A stretch of 64,000 bases of DNA from Streptomyces sp. DG2A-72. Its GTDB lineage: Bacteria; Actinomycetota; Actinomycetes; Streptomycetales; Streptomycetaceae. Below, one piece after another: positions 42,832 through 53,229 of the stretch. The position numbers and the translations under genes were made by a program. How positions within the stretch are numbered: position 1 is the stretch's first letter; every line of letters begins with the position of its first letter. The stretch spans positions 2,132,001-2,196,000 of the forward strand of contig NZ_JASTLC010000001.1 in the NCBI RefSeq assembly GCF_030499575.1, written 5' to 3'. Below the pieces are notes generated by a model, which worked only from the letters and a program-made list of their open reading frames with translations, was not told the DNA's origin and made no database searches.

Positions 42832-45800
42832 ATGGCAGCCTCGTTACCTCGACTCTCGCGCGGCCGGTCACGCCGCGCCCGACTGCGTGCCGCGGTGATC
42901 GGCGCCGTCGCCTCAGCGATGGTCCTCACCGTCACTCCTGCGACACCCGCCCGCCAGGCCGAGGCGAGACCCGCGGCCTCCCCCGACACCAGCGACCCCA
43001 GAGAAGGCTGGCGCCCCAACAGCGAACGCGCCGCCGAGGCCAAGAAGGACCGTGGCCTGTGGGACAAGATGTTCGGGGACGACGAGAAGAACGACGCGGA
43101 CTGGAACGACGACAAGTCCGTCGATCCCCGCACCCTCACCCTCGACCGCACCCGCGGAGCCGTTGCCGCCGCCGCCCGCTGGCGGGTGACCGGCACCGCC
43201 GAGGGCGTACGCCTCACCGCGCCCCGCACCGTCCACGCCACCGGCGCCGACCTCGCCTGGACGCCGTACCAGGGCGACGACCTGCTGGAGTACGAGGTCC
43301 ACCGCTCCACGGCCAGGTCGTTCAAGCCCACCGCCGAGACCCTCGTCGCCCCCGTCGAGCGCGGCACCCGCACCTTCACCGACCGCTCGGCCGCCGGCTC
43401 GCCCGACGGGGGCCGGACGCATCACTACCTGATCGCCGTCCGCACCCAGCAGGGCAAGCTCCTGACCAGCCCCGCGCGCACGGTCGAGCTGCCCGCGATC
43501 GGCAAGGTCGCGCAGGGTACGAAGCTGCTCGCCGCGCCCGAGTCGGAGACCTACCACCTCCCCTTCACGCCCGCCCGGGTCGTCCCCGGCGAGACCAACA
43601 CCGTCGAGGCGACGCTCACCAACACCACCGGCACGGTGTGGAAGAAGGACGAGCGTGTCCTGTCGTACCGCTGGACGCTGGACGGCAAGGACGTCACCGG
43701 GATCCTCAACCGGGACGCCACCGGCCTGCCGAAGGACGTGCCGCCCGGCGAGTCCGTCACCTTCGACGCCGAGCTGAAGTCGCCCGTCCTCGTCGACCCG
43801 CTCGACAAGCGGCTGACCTTCGGCCTGGAGTGGGACCTGTACGACAGGGCCACGCACAAGTGGCTGTCCGAGTCGGACGGCGTGCCGCCGTCGAAGCACC
43901 AGGTGACCGCGGAATACCCGACCTCCGACCAGCTGGGTCTGGAGAAGTTCTACTCGTACGCCGGGAAGAACACCGGCGCCGGCTCGGGCGTGATGAACAA
44001 CCTGTACGCCGGCAACGCGGTCTGGTCGTACAACGCCTTCTCCAACCCCTCCCTCGGGTTCTCCACCTTTCTGCGCCTGGCCTACAACTCGCAGGACGCG
44101 TCCGTCACTCCGGCCGGTCCCGGCTGGTCGCTGCAGGCGTCCTCGCCGGTGCGGCTGGGCACCCCGCTGGCCTTCCATCCGTCGCCGCTGCTGCCGGTGA
44201 GCATCACGCTGACCGACGGCGACGGCACCAGCCATGTCTTCAGCAAGAACAAGAAGGGCGGCTGGGACTCCCCGTCCGGGGTGCACTTCCGGGTCAGGCA
44301 GCTGGAGAAGCACTGCCTGCTGCATCCGCACGAGCGCGAGGCGTGGGAGTTCCTGCGCCCGGACCGCACGCGGTTCCTCTTCGACTGCGACGGCTATCCG
44401 AGCGCGATGGTGGACCGCAACGGCAACCGGATGGAGTTCACGTACGAGAAGCAGCTGCTCGGCGAGAAGCTGCTGAAGTACGTCACCGACGCCGAGGGCC
44501 GGCGCACGCTCACCCTCGGCTACTGGGAGAAGGGCGAGGCGTACTCATACCTCGACGAGGACGGTGAACTGCGCACCGGCGACCACCTGTTGAACCCGTT
44601 CATCACCGGCAAGGTCCAGTCGGTGACGGACATCTCCGGGCGCCGCGTCGACTTCACGTACACCGAGCACGGCCGCCTCGGCCGCCTGACGGACGGCGCG
44701 AACGCCGACGCCAAGCTGCGCAAGGTCTTCAACTTCGGCTACGGCAAGGAACTCGACCTGCCCTCGGTGAAGCTGACCGAGGTCACCGACCCGCGCGGCC
44801 ACACCACCAAGCTGGACTATGTCGGCCCGCACGACGACAAGGACCAGCTGCACTTCCTCGGGTACACCAAGGCGGTCAAGGACCGGCTCGGCGGTCTCAC
44901 CCGCTACCGGTACGAGGACGCCGACGGCCACGACGGCAAGCAGGTCCGCACGGTCGTCACCGACGCCGAGAACAACGCGGGCACCCAGCTGCTGGACAGC
45001 TACGGCCGCCCGGTGAAGCTGACCAACGCCAAGCAGCAGACGACGAAGCTCGCCTGGGACGCGGACAACAACGTGACGCGCCTGGAGGAGAACAACGGCG
45101 CCGCCCGCACCTGGAAGTACGACCCCAAGACGGGCTATCCGCTCCACCTCAGGGACGCCGAGTCCGTCAAGAACGACCGTCCCGCGACCGAACTGACCTA
45201 CGCCACCGGCGAGGACGGCTATATCGCCGACCTGGTCCAGCGCATCTCCCCGGAGGGCCGCGCCTGGCGCTTCGGCTACGACAGCGCGGGCAATCTGACC
45301 TCGGTCACCGACCCCAAGGGCGTCGAGTCCGAGCCCGCCGACGACTTCACCTCCACCAACACCTACGACGCGCGCGGCCGGATGACCTCCGCGACCGACG
45401 CCAACGAGCACACCACCCGGTTCACGGACTACGACCCGTCCGGCTATCCCCGCGTCATCGAGGACGCGCTCGGCAACCGCACGCTGACCACGTACGACGT
45501 ACGCGGCAACGTCACCGAGCTGGAGGAGGCCAACGGGGCGACCACGACCCAGACGTACGACGTCTTCGGGCGTCCGCTGGAGAACCGGGCGCCGCTGGAC
45601 CAGGAGGCCGGCGAGTTCATCGTCACGCCGGCGCCTCAGTACGACCCGAACGACAACACCCTGAAGTTCACCGCGCCGAACGGGGTGGAGACCACCAGCA
45701 CGTTCGACGCGGCCGACCAGCGCGTCCGGCAGGACCAGCCCGGCGACGAGGAGGGCGCCGCCCCGCGCGTGTCGACCTTCACCTACGACAAGGTCGGCAA

Positions 45801-48800
45801 CCTCCTCAGCTCGACCGAGCCGAAGGGCAATCTGACCGAGGAGCCGGGCGACTTCACCTCGACGACCAGGTACAACGAGATCTACGAGCCCGTCGAAGCG
45901 GTCAACGCGGCCGGCGGCCGGGCCAGCGCCGTCTACAACGACGTCGGTGACCTGGTGAAGGTCGTCGACGCCCGCAAGAACCAGACCGAGGACCCGGACG
46001 ACTACACCTCCAGGTTCCGCTACGACCTCGACCATCGGCTGCTGGAGACGACCGACGCGGCCGGCGAGTCCACCACCAGCACCTACGACTGGGACGGCCT
46101 GACCACCGCCACCACCGACGCGGACGGCAACCGCACCGAGATGGTGCTGGACGCCCGCGCCGCGCTCGTCGAGGCCCGTTCGCCGCACGACGAGGACGTG
46201 GTGCGCACCACCCGCTTCGAGTACGACGAGGTCGGCAACCAGACCCGGGTCATCACCCCGCGCGGTATGGAGACCGACGACCCGAAGGACTTCGCCGCCG
46301 AGACCGTCTACGACGAGCTGAACCGGGTCAAGGAGACGCTGACCCCGTTCGACCCGGACGACGAGCGCTACAACACACCGGACCGCACGACGTACGAGTA
46401 CGACAACGTGAGCCGGCTGACCAAGGTCAGCGCGCCGCCCTCGGAGGGCCAGACGGTCCGCAACGAGACGCGCTACACCTACTTCGACACCGGTTGGATC
46501 AAGACGTCCACGGACGCCTTCGACATCAAGAACAGCTACCGGTACAACGAGCTGGGCCAGCAGATCCAGAACACGCTCACGAGCGCGGGCGGTTCGGTCT
46601 CGCGCACGCTCGACACCGCGTTCTACCCGAGCGGCGCGATGAAGTCCCGCTCGGACGACGGTGTCCCGGTCGGTCTGCAGGTCGCGCTGGTCGACAACTC
46701 CGACGTCAACAACACGGCGACGCAGGGCACATGGACCGAGCAGGCCGTGGACGGCAACTACGGCTTCAATGTGCACACGCACGCCGCGGGCACCGGCGAG
46801 TCCCGGTTCGCGTGGCAGCTGAACATCCCGCAGAACGGCGACTACACGGTCTACGTCCGGTACCCGAAGGTCGACGGCGCGGCGAAGGACGCCACGTACG
46901 AGATCAAGCACAAGGACGGCACCGGGACCAGGACGCTCGACCAGACCGAACTGCCCGGTGAGTGGCGGTCGTTGGGCAAGTACGCCTTCGACGAGAACAC
47001 CGGCCAGGCGGTCACGCTCACCGACAAGGCGACCGGCACGGTCGTCGCGGACGCGGTGCGGCTGGTGCGCGACAACTCCGGCGACACCGACAACGAGCAG
47101 AAGGATTTCTCCTACCGCTACGACGCCAACGGCAACCAGACCGAGATCGTCGACCGCAGCCCCGGCGTCGAGACCGACCGCTACACCCTGCAGTACGACG
47201 GTCTCAACCAGCTCACCAAGGTCGTCGAGCACGACGGCGACACGGTCCGCGACACCACCGAGCTGACCTACGACGCCAACGGCAACACGCTCACCACGCA
47301 GCACGACCTGACGTGGAGCAAGCTGGAGTACGACGTCCTGGACCGAGTGCACCGGATCACCAACGCCGACTCACCCACGGCCGGCGACCAGCAGATCACG
47401 ACGCTGGACTACACCGCCCGGGGCGAACCGGCCAAGCAGACCAAGCCCAACGGCAACGTCGTCACCTTCGACTACTACCTCGACGGTGCGACGAAGCAGA
47501 CCAGCGAGAAGAAGGCCGACGGCACGGTCGTCGCCGAGCACGCGCTGAAGTACAACGCCAACGGTCACCGCACCGAGGACGTCCTGAAGCTGATGGACGC
47601 CGACGACCACGGCGACACCATCGACAACACCTACGCGTACACCTACGACCCGCAGGACCGCATCGCCAAGGTCGCCAAGTCCGGCGACGACGAGGCGACG
47701 GAGGAGTACCGGCACGACTCGGCCGGAAACGTGGTCCGGCAGGTCGTCGACGGCACCACGACCACCCACCGCTACGACCGCAACCGGCTGCTCACCTCCA
47801 CGGCCGACGGCGCGTCCTCGACGTACAACTACGACCCGCTGGGCCGTCTCGACACCGTCTCCTTCGGCGGCGAGACGATCCAGAAGACCCGCTACGACGG
47901 CTTCGACCGCCCCGTCTCGATGACCGCGGGCAGCGGCGAGGCCGCCAAGACCACGCGCATGACGTACGACGCGTTCGACCGCACGGTCCGTGAGACGGCG
48001 GGCGAGGGCGACGACGCGAAGAAGACGCTCTTCACCTACCTCGGCATCACCTCCCACTCGCTGCGGGAGGAGGTGACCGACGAGGGGGTGACGGCGTTCC
48101 AGTACGCCTCCTGGGGCCAGAAGCTGACCCAGATCAAGGACGAGGAGGACGAGGCCCCGGAGACGACGCAGTACGCCTACCACCCGCACGGTGACGTCGA
48201 GGCGCTGACCGACAAGGACGGCAACACCAAGACGACGTACGGGTACACCGCGTACGGCAAGAACGACGCAGCCCAGTTCAGCGGCCCCGACAAGCCCGGT
48301 GCCGGCGGGGAGGAGCCGGAGGACCCGTACAACTCGTACCGCTTCAACGGCAAGCGCTACGACACCGGTTCGGGCACGTACGACATGGGCTTCAGGACCT
48401 ACGACCCGGGTCTGAACCGCTTCCTGACGCGCGACATGTACGGCGGCGCGCTGGCGGACATGGGCCTGACCACGGACCCGTTCACCGGCAACCGTTACGC
48501 CTTCGCGGGCGGCAACCCGGTCTCGTTCATCGAGATCGACGGCCACCTGTTCGGCATGTCGTGGTCGGACATCGGGCACATCGCGCTGGATGTCGTCGGC
48601 CTGATCCCGGTCGTCGGCGAGGTCGCGGACCTGGCCAACTGCGGCTGGTACGCGGCCGAGGGCAACTACCTCGACGCGGGCCTGTCCTGCGCGTCGGCGA
48701 TCCCGTTCGCGGGATACGGGGCGACCGCGGCCAAGGCGGTCAAGTACGGCGACGAGATCCTGGACGCGGCGGACACCGCGAACGACGTCCGGCGTACGAC

Positions 48801-49857
48801 GGACAACGCGGCGCCGCCCGGCGGTGCGGCCCCGGACGCGCCCAGCGCCCCGAAGGACCCGGCACCGGCCGATCCGGCGCCCGCCAACCCGGCACCGGCA
48901 GCCCCGGCACCGGCCGCGGCTCCCGCCCCGGCTCCGCCGAAGGTCCCGGAAGCACCCCCGGCCAGCGGTGCCGCCTGCCGCGTCGGCAACAGCTTCACGA
49001 CGGGCACGAAGGTCCTGATGGCCGACGGCACGACCAAGGCCATCGAGGATGTGCGGGTCGGTGACAAGGTCGCCGCGTCCGACGTGGAGACCGACGACGC
49101 CCAGACCCGCACGGTCACCCGCACCATCACCGGCGACGGCACCAAGCACCTCGTCACCCTCACGGTCGACACCGACGGCAGCGACGGCGGCCCGACGTCC
49201 ACCATCACCGCCACGGAAGGCCACCCCTTCTGGCTCCCCGACGTCGGCCAGTGGGCGGACGCCGGCGACCTGAAGCCCGGCCAGTGGCTGAGCACGGGCA
49301 GCGGCAGCTGGATCCGGATCACGGCGGTCGAGGCCCGGACGGCCGAGACGACGGTTCACAACCTGACCGTCGCGGGTGTGCACACGTATCAGGTGATGGC
49401 CGGTGCCACGCCGGTCGTGGTGCACAACTGCGGCACTCTCGAAGGTGTCGCGCAGAACCTCGGTTCGCGTGGCCCCGGTGATCCCACCAGGGGCCAGGTC
49501 GTCAACATCGGAAGCAGCGGGGTCACTCCGGTCGGCAATGCGATACAGAGCGGCCGCAGCGGTGTCACGGACGACATCAACGACTTCCTGATGGGCTCGC
49601 CGGACATCCCCAACCCCCGCTCGGGACCGCACGCTTCGGCCACGCACGTGGAGACCACGGTGGCGTGGTTCATGCGCCAGCACGGAGTGCAGAACGCGGA
49701 CCTGGTGATCAACCACCGGGGAGGCCCCTGCACAGGTCCCTTCTCCTGCACCAGCGCGGTCGGGGCCATCCTCCCGGAGGGCTCGATGCTGAACGTGTGG
49801 TTCCCGAACGCGACCGGTGGAATGACGAATGTACCGTTGAGGGGCCGGGCCCGATGA
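42832..49857 (+). CDS. Secreted RHS-repeat polymorphic toxin with Hint and DddA-like deaminase domains
   Basis: 2341 residues. An N-terminal signal peptide (AAVIGAVASAMVLTVTPATP, ending near AEARP) implies Sec export. Fibronectin/Ig-like segments come first, then long RHS/YD repeats (YDANGNQTEIVDR, YDPLGRLDTVSF). A golvesin-like beta domain is inserted at about 1284-1420 (GTWTEQAVDGNYGFN, DYTVYVRYPKV, VVADAVRLVRD). The RHS core ends with GFRTYDPGLNRFLTRD (about 1852-1867). A Pro/Ala linker leads to a pre-toxin Hint domain, C2049 to N2199 (ending VVVHN, then C2200), which should cleave off the last 142 residues. That toxin has HVE at 2272-2274, PC at 2299-2300 and C2306: the zinc deaminase motif of SCP1.201/DddA-like cytidine deaminases. 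Confidence 0.9.
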   Translation: MAASLPRLSRGRSRRARLRAAVIGAVASAMVLTVTPATPARQAEARPAASPDTSDPREGWRPNSERAAEAKKDRGLWDKMFGDDEKNDADWNDDKSVDPRTLTLDRTRGAVAAAARWRVTGTAEGVRLTAPRTVHATGADLAWTPYQGDDLLEYEVHRSTARSFKPTAETLVAPVERGTRTFTDRSAAGSPDGGRTHHYLIAVRTQQGKLLTSPARTVELPAIGKVAQGTKLLAAPESETYHLPFTPARVVPGETNTVEATLTNTTGTVWKKDERVLSYRWTLDGKDVTGILNRDATGLPKDVPPGESVTFDAELKSPVLVDPLDKRLTFGLEWDLYDRATHKWLSESDGVPPSKHQVTAEYPTSDQLGLEKFYSYAGKNTGAGSGVMNNLYAGNAVWSYNAFSNPSLGFSTFLRLAYNSQDASVTPAGPGWSLQASSPVRLGTPLAFHPSPLLPVSITLTDGDGTSHVFSKNKKGGWDSPSGVHFRVRQLEKHCLLHPHEREAWEFLRPDRTRFLFDCDGYPSAMVDRNGNRMEFTYEKQLLGEKLLKYVTDAEGRRTLTLGYWEKGEAYSYLDEDGELRTGDHLLNPFITGKVQSVTDISGRRVDFTYTEHGRLGRLTDGANADAKLRKVFNFGYGKELDLPSVKLTEVTDPRGHTTKLDYVGPHDDKDQLHFLGYTKAVKDRLGGLTRYRYEDADGHDGKQVRTVVTDAENNAGTQLLDSYGRPVKLTNAKQQTTKLAWDADNNVTRLEENNGAARTWKYDPKTGYPLHLRDAESVKNDRPATELTYATGEDGYIADLVQRISPEGRAWRFGYDSAGNLTSVTDPKGVESEPADDFTSTNTYDARGRMTSATDANEHTTRFTDYDPSGYPRVIEDALGNRTLTTYDVRGNVTELEEANGATTTQTYDVFGRPLENRAPLDQEAGEFIVTPAPQYDPNDNTLKFTAPNGVETTSTFDAADQRVRQDQPGDEEGAAPRVSTFTYDKVGNLLSSTEPKGNLTEEPGDFTSTTRYNEIYEPVEAVNAAGGRASAVYNDVGDLVKVVDARKNQTEDPDDYTSRFRYDLDHRLLETTDAAGESTTSTYDWDGLTTATTDADGNRTEMVLDARAALVEARSPHDEDVVRTTRFEYDEVGNQTRVITPRGMETDDPKDFAAETVYDELNRVKETLTPFDPDDERYNTPDRTTYEYDNVSRLTKVSAPPSEGQTVRNETRYTYFDTGWIKTSTDAFDIKNSYRYNELGQQIQNTLTSAGGSVSRTLDTAFYPSGAMKSRSDDGVPVGLQVALVDNSDVNNTATQGTWTEQAVDGNYGFNVHTHAAGTGESRFAWQLNIPQNGDYTVYVRYPKVDGAAKDATYEIKHKDGTGTRTLDQTELPGEWRSLGKYAFDENTGQAVTLTDKATGTVVADAVRLVRDNSGDTDNEQKDFSYRYDANGNQTEIVDRSPGVETDRYTLQYDGLNQLTKVVEHDGDTVRDTTELTYDANGNTLTTQHDLTWSKLEYDVLDRVHRITNADSPTAGDQQITTLDYTARGEPAKQTKPNGNVVTFDYYLDGATKQTSEKKADGTVVAEHALKYNANGHRTEDVLKLMDADDHGDTIDNTYAYTYDPQDRIAKVAKSGDDEATEEYRHDSAGNVVRQVVDGTTTTHRYDRNRLLTSTADGASSTYNYDPLGRLDTVSFGGETIQKTRYDGFDRPVSMTAGSGEAAKTTRMTYDAFDRTVRETAGEGDDAKKTLFTYLGITSHSLREEVTDEGVTAFQYASWGQKLTQIKDEEDEAPETTQYAYHPHGDVEALTDKDGNTKTTYGYTAYGKNDAAQFSGPDKPGAGGEEPEDPYNSYRFNGKRYDTGSGTYDMGFRTYDPGLNRFLTRDMYGGALADMGLTTDPFTGNRYAFAGGNPVSFIEIDGHLFGMSWSDIGHIALDVVGLIPVVGEVADLANCGWYAAEGNYLDAGLSCASAIPFAGYGATAAKAVKYGDEILDAADTANDVRRTTDNAAPPGGAAPDAPSAPKDPAPADPAPANPAPAAPAPAAAPAPAPPKVPEAPPASGAACRVGNSFTTGTKVLMADGTTKAIEDVRVGDKVAASDVETDDAQTRTVTRTITGDGTKHLVTLTVDTDGSDGGPTSTITATEGHPFWLPDVGQWADAGDLKPGQWLSTGSGSWIRITAVEARTAETTVHNLTVAGVHTYQVMAGATPVVVHNCGTLEGVAQNLGSRGPGDPTRGQVVNIGSSGVTPVGNAIQSGRSGVTDDINDFLMGSPDIPNPRSGPHASATHVETTVAWFMRQHGVQNADLVINHRGGPCTGPFSCTSAVGAILPEGSMLNVWFPNATGGMTNVPLRGRAR

Positions 49858-49891
49858 GGGCTGTGGTCCGCGATCAGAGAGTTGACCGAGC

Positions 49892-50437
49892 GTGATCCTG
49901 AGCGTGTCGTACGGCCGTGCCTGGCACTACGCGCAGTCCTGGGACGAGATGTCCCGGCTGGTCGCGGAGGTCCTGGCCGGCCTGGAACCGGAGGGCCGGG
50001 CGGGCGAGTGGTACTCGCCCGGCGAGGACGCCTGGTTCTGCCTCGCCGAGCAGCGGCTCGACGACGGGAACCCGGTGGGCGACAACTACCTCCGTGTCGC
50101 GGTCAACAGGTCGACGGGGTACGGCGCGTTGGTCTGGGGCGTCACCGAGGACAGTCCCCGCAGGGGCGGCATCTTCGACTCCGTCTGGGTGTCCGACAAT
50201 CCGCAGCCACCGGACTTCGATCCCCGGGTAGTGGCGGACCCCGGTGCTCCCTCGTTCCACGACCCGCGCAGCGCTTTGCCGACTCCACAAGTGCGGGCCG
50301 CGGTGGAGGAGTTCTGCCGCACGGGCACAGGTGACCGCCCGGAGTGCGTGCGCTGGGTCGAGGGGCACATGAACGGTCAGCGCCTCGACCGGGAGCCCGT
50401 GACCGGCTTCGTGGAGAACACCGACCCGTTCGCCTGA
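49892..50437 (+). CDS. Imm1-type immunity protein for the deaminase toxin
   Basis: 181 residues from the GTG at 49892, 34 bases after the toxin stop. A weak GAGAG lies upstream. The pattern of an N-terminal helix (WDEMSRLVAEVLAGLE), then AWFCLAEQRLDDGNPVGDNYLRVAVN and YGALVWGVTE resembles the Imm1 family, which is the usual partner of SCP1.201-like deaminases. It is cytosolic, with no signal peptide, as expected for a protein that protects the producer or its kin. Assignment rests on both sequence pattern and position. Confidence 0.75.
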   Translation: MILSVSYGRAWHYAQSWDEMSRLVAEVLAGLEPEGRAGEWYSPGEDAWFCLAEQRLDDGNPVGDNYLRVAVNRSTGYGALVWGVTEDSPRRGGIFDSVWVSDNPQPPDFDPRVVADPGAPSFHDPRSALPTPQVRAAVEEFCRTGTGDRPECVRWVEGHMNGQRLDREPVTGFVENTDPFA

Positions 50438-50455
50438 GTGAGCGGTGCCAGTGAG

Positions 50456-50491
50456 CGAGGGTCCCGCCGGATGCGTCCGGCGGGACCCTCG
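50456..50491. terminator. Strong bidirectional terminator hairpin
   Basis: CGAGGGTCCCGCCGGA (50456-50471) pairs perfectly with TCCGGCGGGACCCTCG (50476-50491) around the loop TGCG. It lies between the convergent ends of the immunity gene and the amidohydrolase gene. Confidence 0.85.
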
Positions 50492-50496
50492 CACGT

Positions 50497-51591
50497 TCAG
50501 CCGACGACGTGTCCGTTCAGCACGACCCTGCGCGGGTCCGCCAGCACCCGTACGTCGGCCCGTGGGTCCGCCTCGTACACGACGAGGTCCGCCGGTGCGC
50601 CCTCCTCAAGACCCGGGCGGCCGAGCCACCGCCGCGCCCCCCACGCCGTCGCCGACAGGGCCTCCACCGGCGGGATCCCGGCCGTGACCAGTTCCGCCAC
50701 CTCGCCCGCCACCAAGCCGTGGGCCAGGGAGCCGCCCGCGTCCGTGCCGACGTAGACGGGGATGCCGGCGTCGTAGGCGTTGCGGACGGTGTCGTAGCGG
50801 CGTTCGTAGAGGCGGTGCATGTGGGCGGACCAGCGGGGGTAGCGGGTCTCGCCGCCGGCGGCGAGTTGGGGGAAGGTGGCGATGTTGACGAGGGTGGGGA
50901 CGACGGCGACGGAGCGTTCGGCGAAGAGGGGGATCAGGTCGTCCGTGAGGCCGGTCGCGTGCTCGATGCAGTCGATGCCGGACTCGACCAGGTCGCGGAG
51001 GGAGTCCTCGGCGAAGCAGTGGGCCGTCACGCGGGCGCCGAGGCGGTGGGCCTCCGCGATCCCCGCCTCCACGGCCTCCCGCGGCCAGCACGCCGACAGA
51101 TCGCCGAGGTCGCGGTCGATCCAGTCGCCGACCAGCTTGACCCAGCCGTCGCCGCGCCGGGCCTCCTGGGCGACGTAGGCGACCAGGTCGTCCGGTTCGA
51201 TCTCGTGGGCGAAGTCGCGGATGTAGCGGCGGGTGCGGGCGATGTGCCGGCCGGCCCGGATGATCTTCGGCAGATCCTCGCGGTCGTCGATCCAGCGGGT
51301 GTCCGAGGCCGAGCCCGCGTCCCGGATCAGCAGGGTCCCGGCCTCCCGGTCCGTCAGCGCCTGCTTCTCGGCCACGTCCGCATCGACCGGTCCGTGCGGG
51401 CCGAGGCCGACATGGCAGTGCGCGTCGACCAGGCCGGGCAGGGCCCAGCCCTCGACCGTACGGATGTCGCGGACGCCGGCGGGACGGTCGTACGAGATCC
51501 TCCCGCCGATCACCCAGAGTTCGTCGCGGATGTCGTCGGGCCCGACGAGGACCCGGCCCTTCACGTGCAGCACCGCACCCTGGTCGCTCAT
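50497..51591 (-). CDS. Amidohydrolase family metalloenzyme
   Basis: 364 residues from the ATG at 51591. The metal-binding set of the family is complete: DAHCHVG (about 57-63), a candidate carbamylated lysine in GWVKLVGDW, the histidines in VTAHCF and CIEHATG, and the aspartate in VGTDAGG. The small N- and C-terminal beta-sandwich halves (VLVGPDDIRDELWVIGGRI and ADLVVYEADPRADV) are typical of imidazolonepropionase- and prolidase-like members. Substrate unknown. The ABC importer that follows might suggest a role with amino-acid derivatives, but no overlap links them. Confidence 0.87.
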   Translation of the reverse strand: MSDQGAVLHVKGRVLVGPDDIRDELWVIGGRISYDRPAGVRDIRTVEGWALPGLVDAHCHVGLGPHGPVDADVAEKQALTDREAGTLLIRDAGSASDTRWIDDREDLPKIIRAGRHIARTRRYIRDFAHEIEPDDLVAYVAQEARRGDGWVKLVGDWIDRDLGDLSACWPREAVEAGIAEAHRLGARVTAHCFAEDSLRDLVESGIDCIEHATGLTDDLIPLFAERSVAVVPTLVNIATFPQLAAGGETRYPRWSAHMHRLYERRYDTVRNAYDAGIPVYVGTDAGGSLAHGLVAGEVAELVTAGIPPVEALSATAWGARRWLGRPGLEEGAPADLVVYEADPRADVRVLADPRRVVLNGHVVG

Positions 51592-51613
51592 GTACGGCAC
51601 CCTAGCCAAGCCG

Positions 51614-52405
51614 CTACTCGGACTTCCCCACCTGGTCCGACGTCTCCTCCTCCACCTCCGCCATCGCCGGGTCGAGCAGGCGGGAGAGGAAGTGGCGGGT
51701 GCGTTCGTGGGCCGGGTCGGCGATGACCTGGTCCGGGGGGCCGTCCTCGACGATCACTCCGCCGTCCATGAAGACGACGCGGTCGGCGACTTCGCGGGCG
51801 AAGGTCATCTCGTGGGTGACGACCATCATGGTCATGCCCTCGTTGGCGAGCATGCGCATGACGGCCAGGACGTCCCCGACCAGCTCCGGGTCAAGCGCCG
51901 ACGTGGGTTCGTCGAACAGCATCACCTCGGGGCCCATCGCCAGCGCCCGGGCGATCGCCACCCGCTGCTGCTGGCCGCCGGAGAGGGACGACGGGTAGGC
52001 GTCCGCCTTCTCGGACAGGCCCACCCGGGACAGGTTCTCGGCTGCGACCTTCGCGGCCTCCGCCTTGCCCCGCCCCAGCACCCGCCGCTGCGGCAGCGTG
52101 AGGTTCTCGGTCACCGAGAGGTGCGGGAAGAGGTTGAACTGCTGGAAGACCATGCCGATACGGCGGCGTACCGCGTCGATGTCGACATCGGGGTCGGTGA
52201 GCTCCGTACCGCCGACGAAGACCTGGCCCTTGGTGGGTTCTTCGAGCAGGTTCACGCAGCGCAGCAGCGTGGACTTGCCGGAGCCGGACGGGCCGATCAC
52301 GCACACGACCTCGCCCTGGTTGATCTCCAGGTCGATGCCGCGCAGCACCTCGTTGTCGCCGAAGGACTTGTGCAGGTCCCGGACGTGGATCTCTGGACGG
52401 GTCAC
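51614..52405 (-). CDS. Polar amino-acid ABC transporter ATP-binding protein
   Basis: 263 residues from the GTG at 52405. Walker [10 protein letters not shown] (about 38-46), Q-loop [14 protein letters not shown], signature LSGGQQQR, Walker [15 protein letters not shown] and switch TH in [15 protein letters not shown]. The combination QFNLFPHL with HEMTFAREV marks GlnQ/ArtP-type importers. The GTGA start overlaps the permease stop. Confidence 0.93.
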   Translation of the reverse strand: MTRPEIHVRDLHKSFGDNEVLRGIDLEINQGEVVCVIGPSGSGKSTLLRCVNLLEEPTKGQVFVGGTELTDPDVDIDAVRRRIGMVFQQFNLFPHLSVTENLTLPQRRVLGRGKAEAAKVAAENLSRVGLSEKADAYPSSLSGGQQQRVAIARALAMGPEVMLFDEPTSALDPELVGDVLAVMRMLANEGMTMMVVTHEMTFAREVADRVVFMDGGVIVEDGPPDQVIADPAHERTRHFLSRLLDPAMAEVEEETSDQVGKSE

Positions 52406-53229
52406 TTGACGGCCTCCTGGGCCTTCGCCTCCATGCGGCGTACGACGAAGCCGAGCGGGATCGTGACGAGCAGGTAGCACAGGCCCGCGACCAGGATCGG
52501 CGTGGAGTTGGCGGTCTGGCTGGCCAGGTCGCGGCCGAACTTGGACAGTTCCCGCTCCTCCAGTGTGACGCCGAGGAACAGCACGAGGGAGGAGTCCTTG
52601 AACAGGAGCACCAACTCGTTGGTCAGCGGCGGGAGGATGATCCGGAAGGCCTGGGGGATGATGATCGAGATCATCGCCCGCGCCGGTGAGAAGCCCAGCG
52701 AACGGGCCGCCTCCAGCTGCCCCTTGGGCACCGCCTGGATGCCCGCGCGGATGGTCTCCGCCATGTAGGCCGCGGACACCAGGCCGAGCGCGAGCGCGAC
52801 CTTGCCGTAGGTGCCGCCGGGGATCTCCGTGCCCGGGAAGGCGAGCGGCACGGCCACGCCGACGAAGATGAAGATCAGCAGGGCGGGCAGGCCGCGGAAG
52901 ATCTCGATGTAGACGCTCGCCAGCCAGCGGTACGGGCCGACGGACGACAGCCGCATCAGCGCGATCACCATGCCGAGGACCAGTCCGAAGACGAAGCCGG
53001 ACAGGGTGTACAGCACGGTGTTCTTCAGCGCCAGCGTGATGACGTCCGGGAACATCTGCTCGGCGATGTCCACCTGCGCGAACTGGTTCTGCAGCCGGTC
53101 CCAGTCGGCCGAGACCGCGAAGGCGATCACGGCCGCGACGAAGACGGTGTACTGGATGCCGCGCGAGACCCGGCGCTTCTGGCGCCGGGTCAGGCCCTTC
53201 TTCTTCGGCTGTACGGTGACGTCGGTCAT
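52402..53229 (-). CDS. Polar amino-acid ABC transporter permease
   Basis: 275 residues from the ATG at 53229. A Lys/Arg-rich cytoplasmic N-terminus ([19 protein letters not shown]) precedes about five spans. The permease signature [20 protein letters not shown] and EAA loop [20 protein letters not shown] are of the HisM/GlnP type. One permease gene only, so it likely forms a homodimer. Overlaps the SBP stop by ATGA. Confidence 0.92.
   Translation of the reverse strand: MTDVTVQPKKKGLTRRQKRRVSRGIQYTVFVAAVIAFAVSADWDRLQNQFAQVDIAEQMFPDVITLALKNTVLYTLSGFVFGLVLGMVIALMRLSSVGPYRWLASVYIEIFRGLPALLIFIFVGVAVPLAFPGTEIPGGTYGKVALALGLVSAAYMAETIRAGIQAVPKGQLEAARSLGFSPARAMISIIIPQAFRIILPPLTNELVLLFKDSSLVLFLGVTLEERELSKFGRDLASQTANSTPILVAGLCYLLVTIPLGFVVRRMEAKAQEAVK

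Noticed and set aside
44545..49716. Two very long open frames on the minus strand opposite the RHS gene (935 and 781 codons)
   Set aside because: They mirror the codon bias of the plus-strand gene, have Val/Arg-rich low-complexity translations and no recognisable domain or ribosome binding site.
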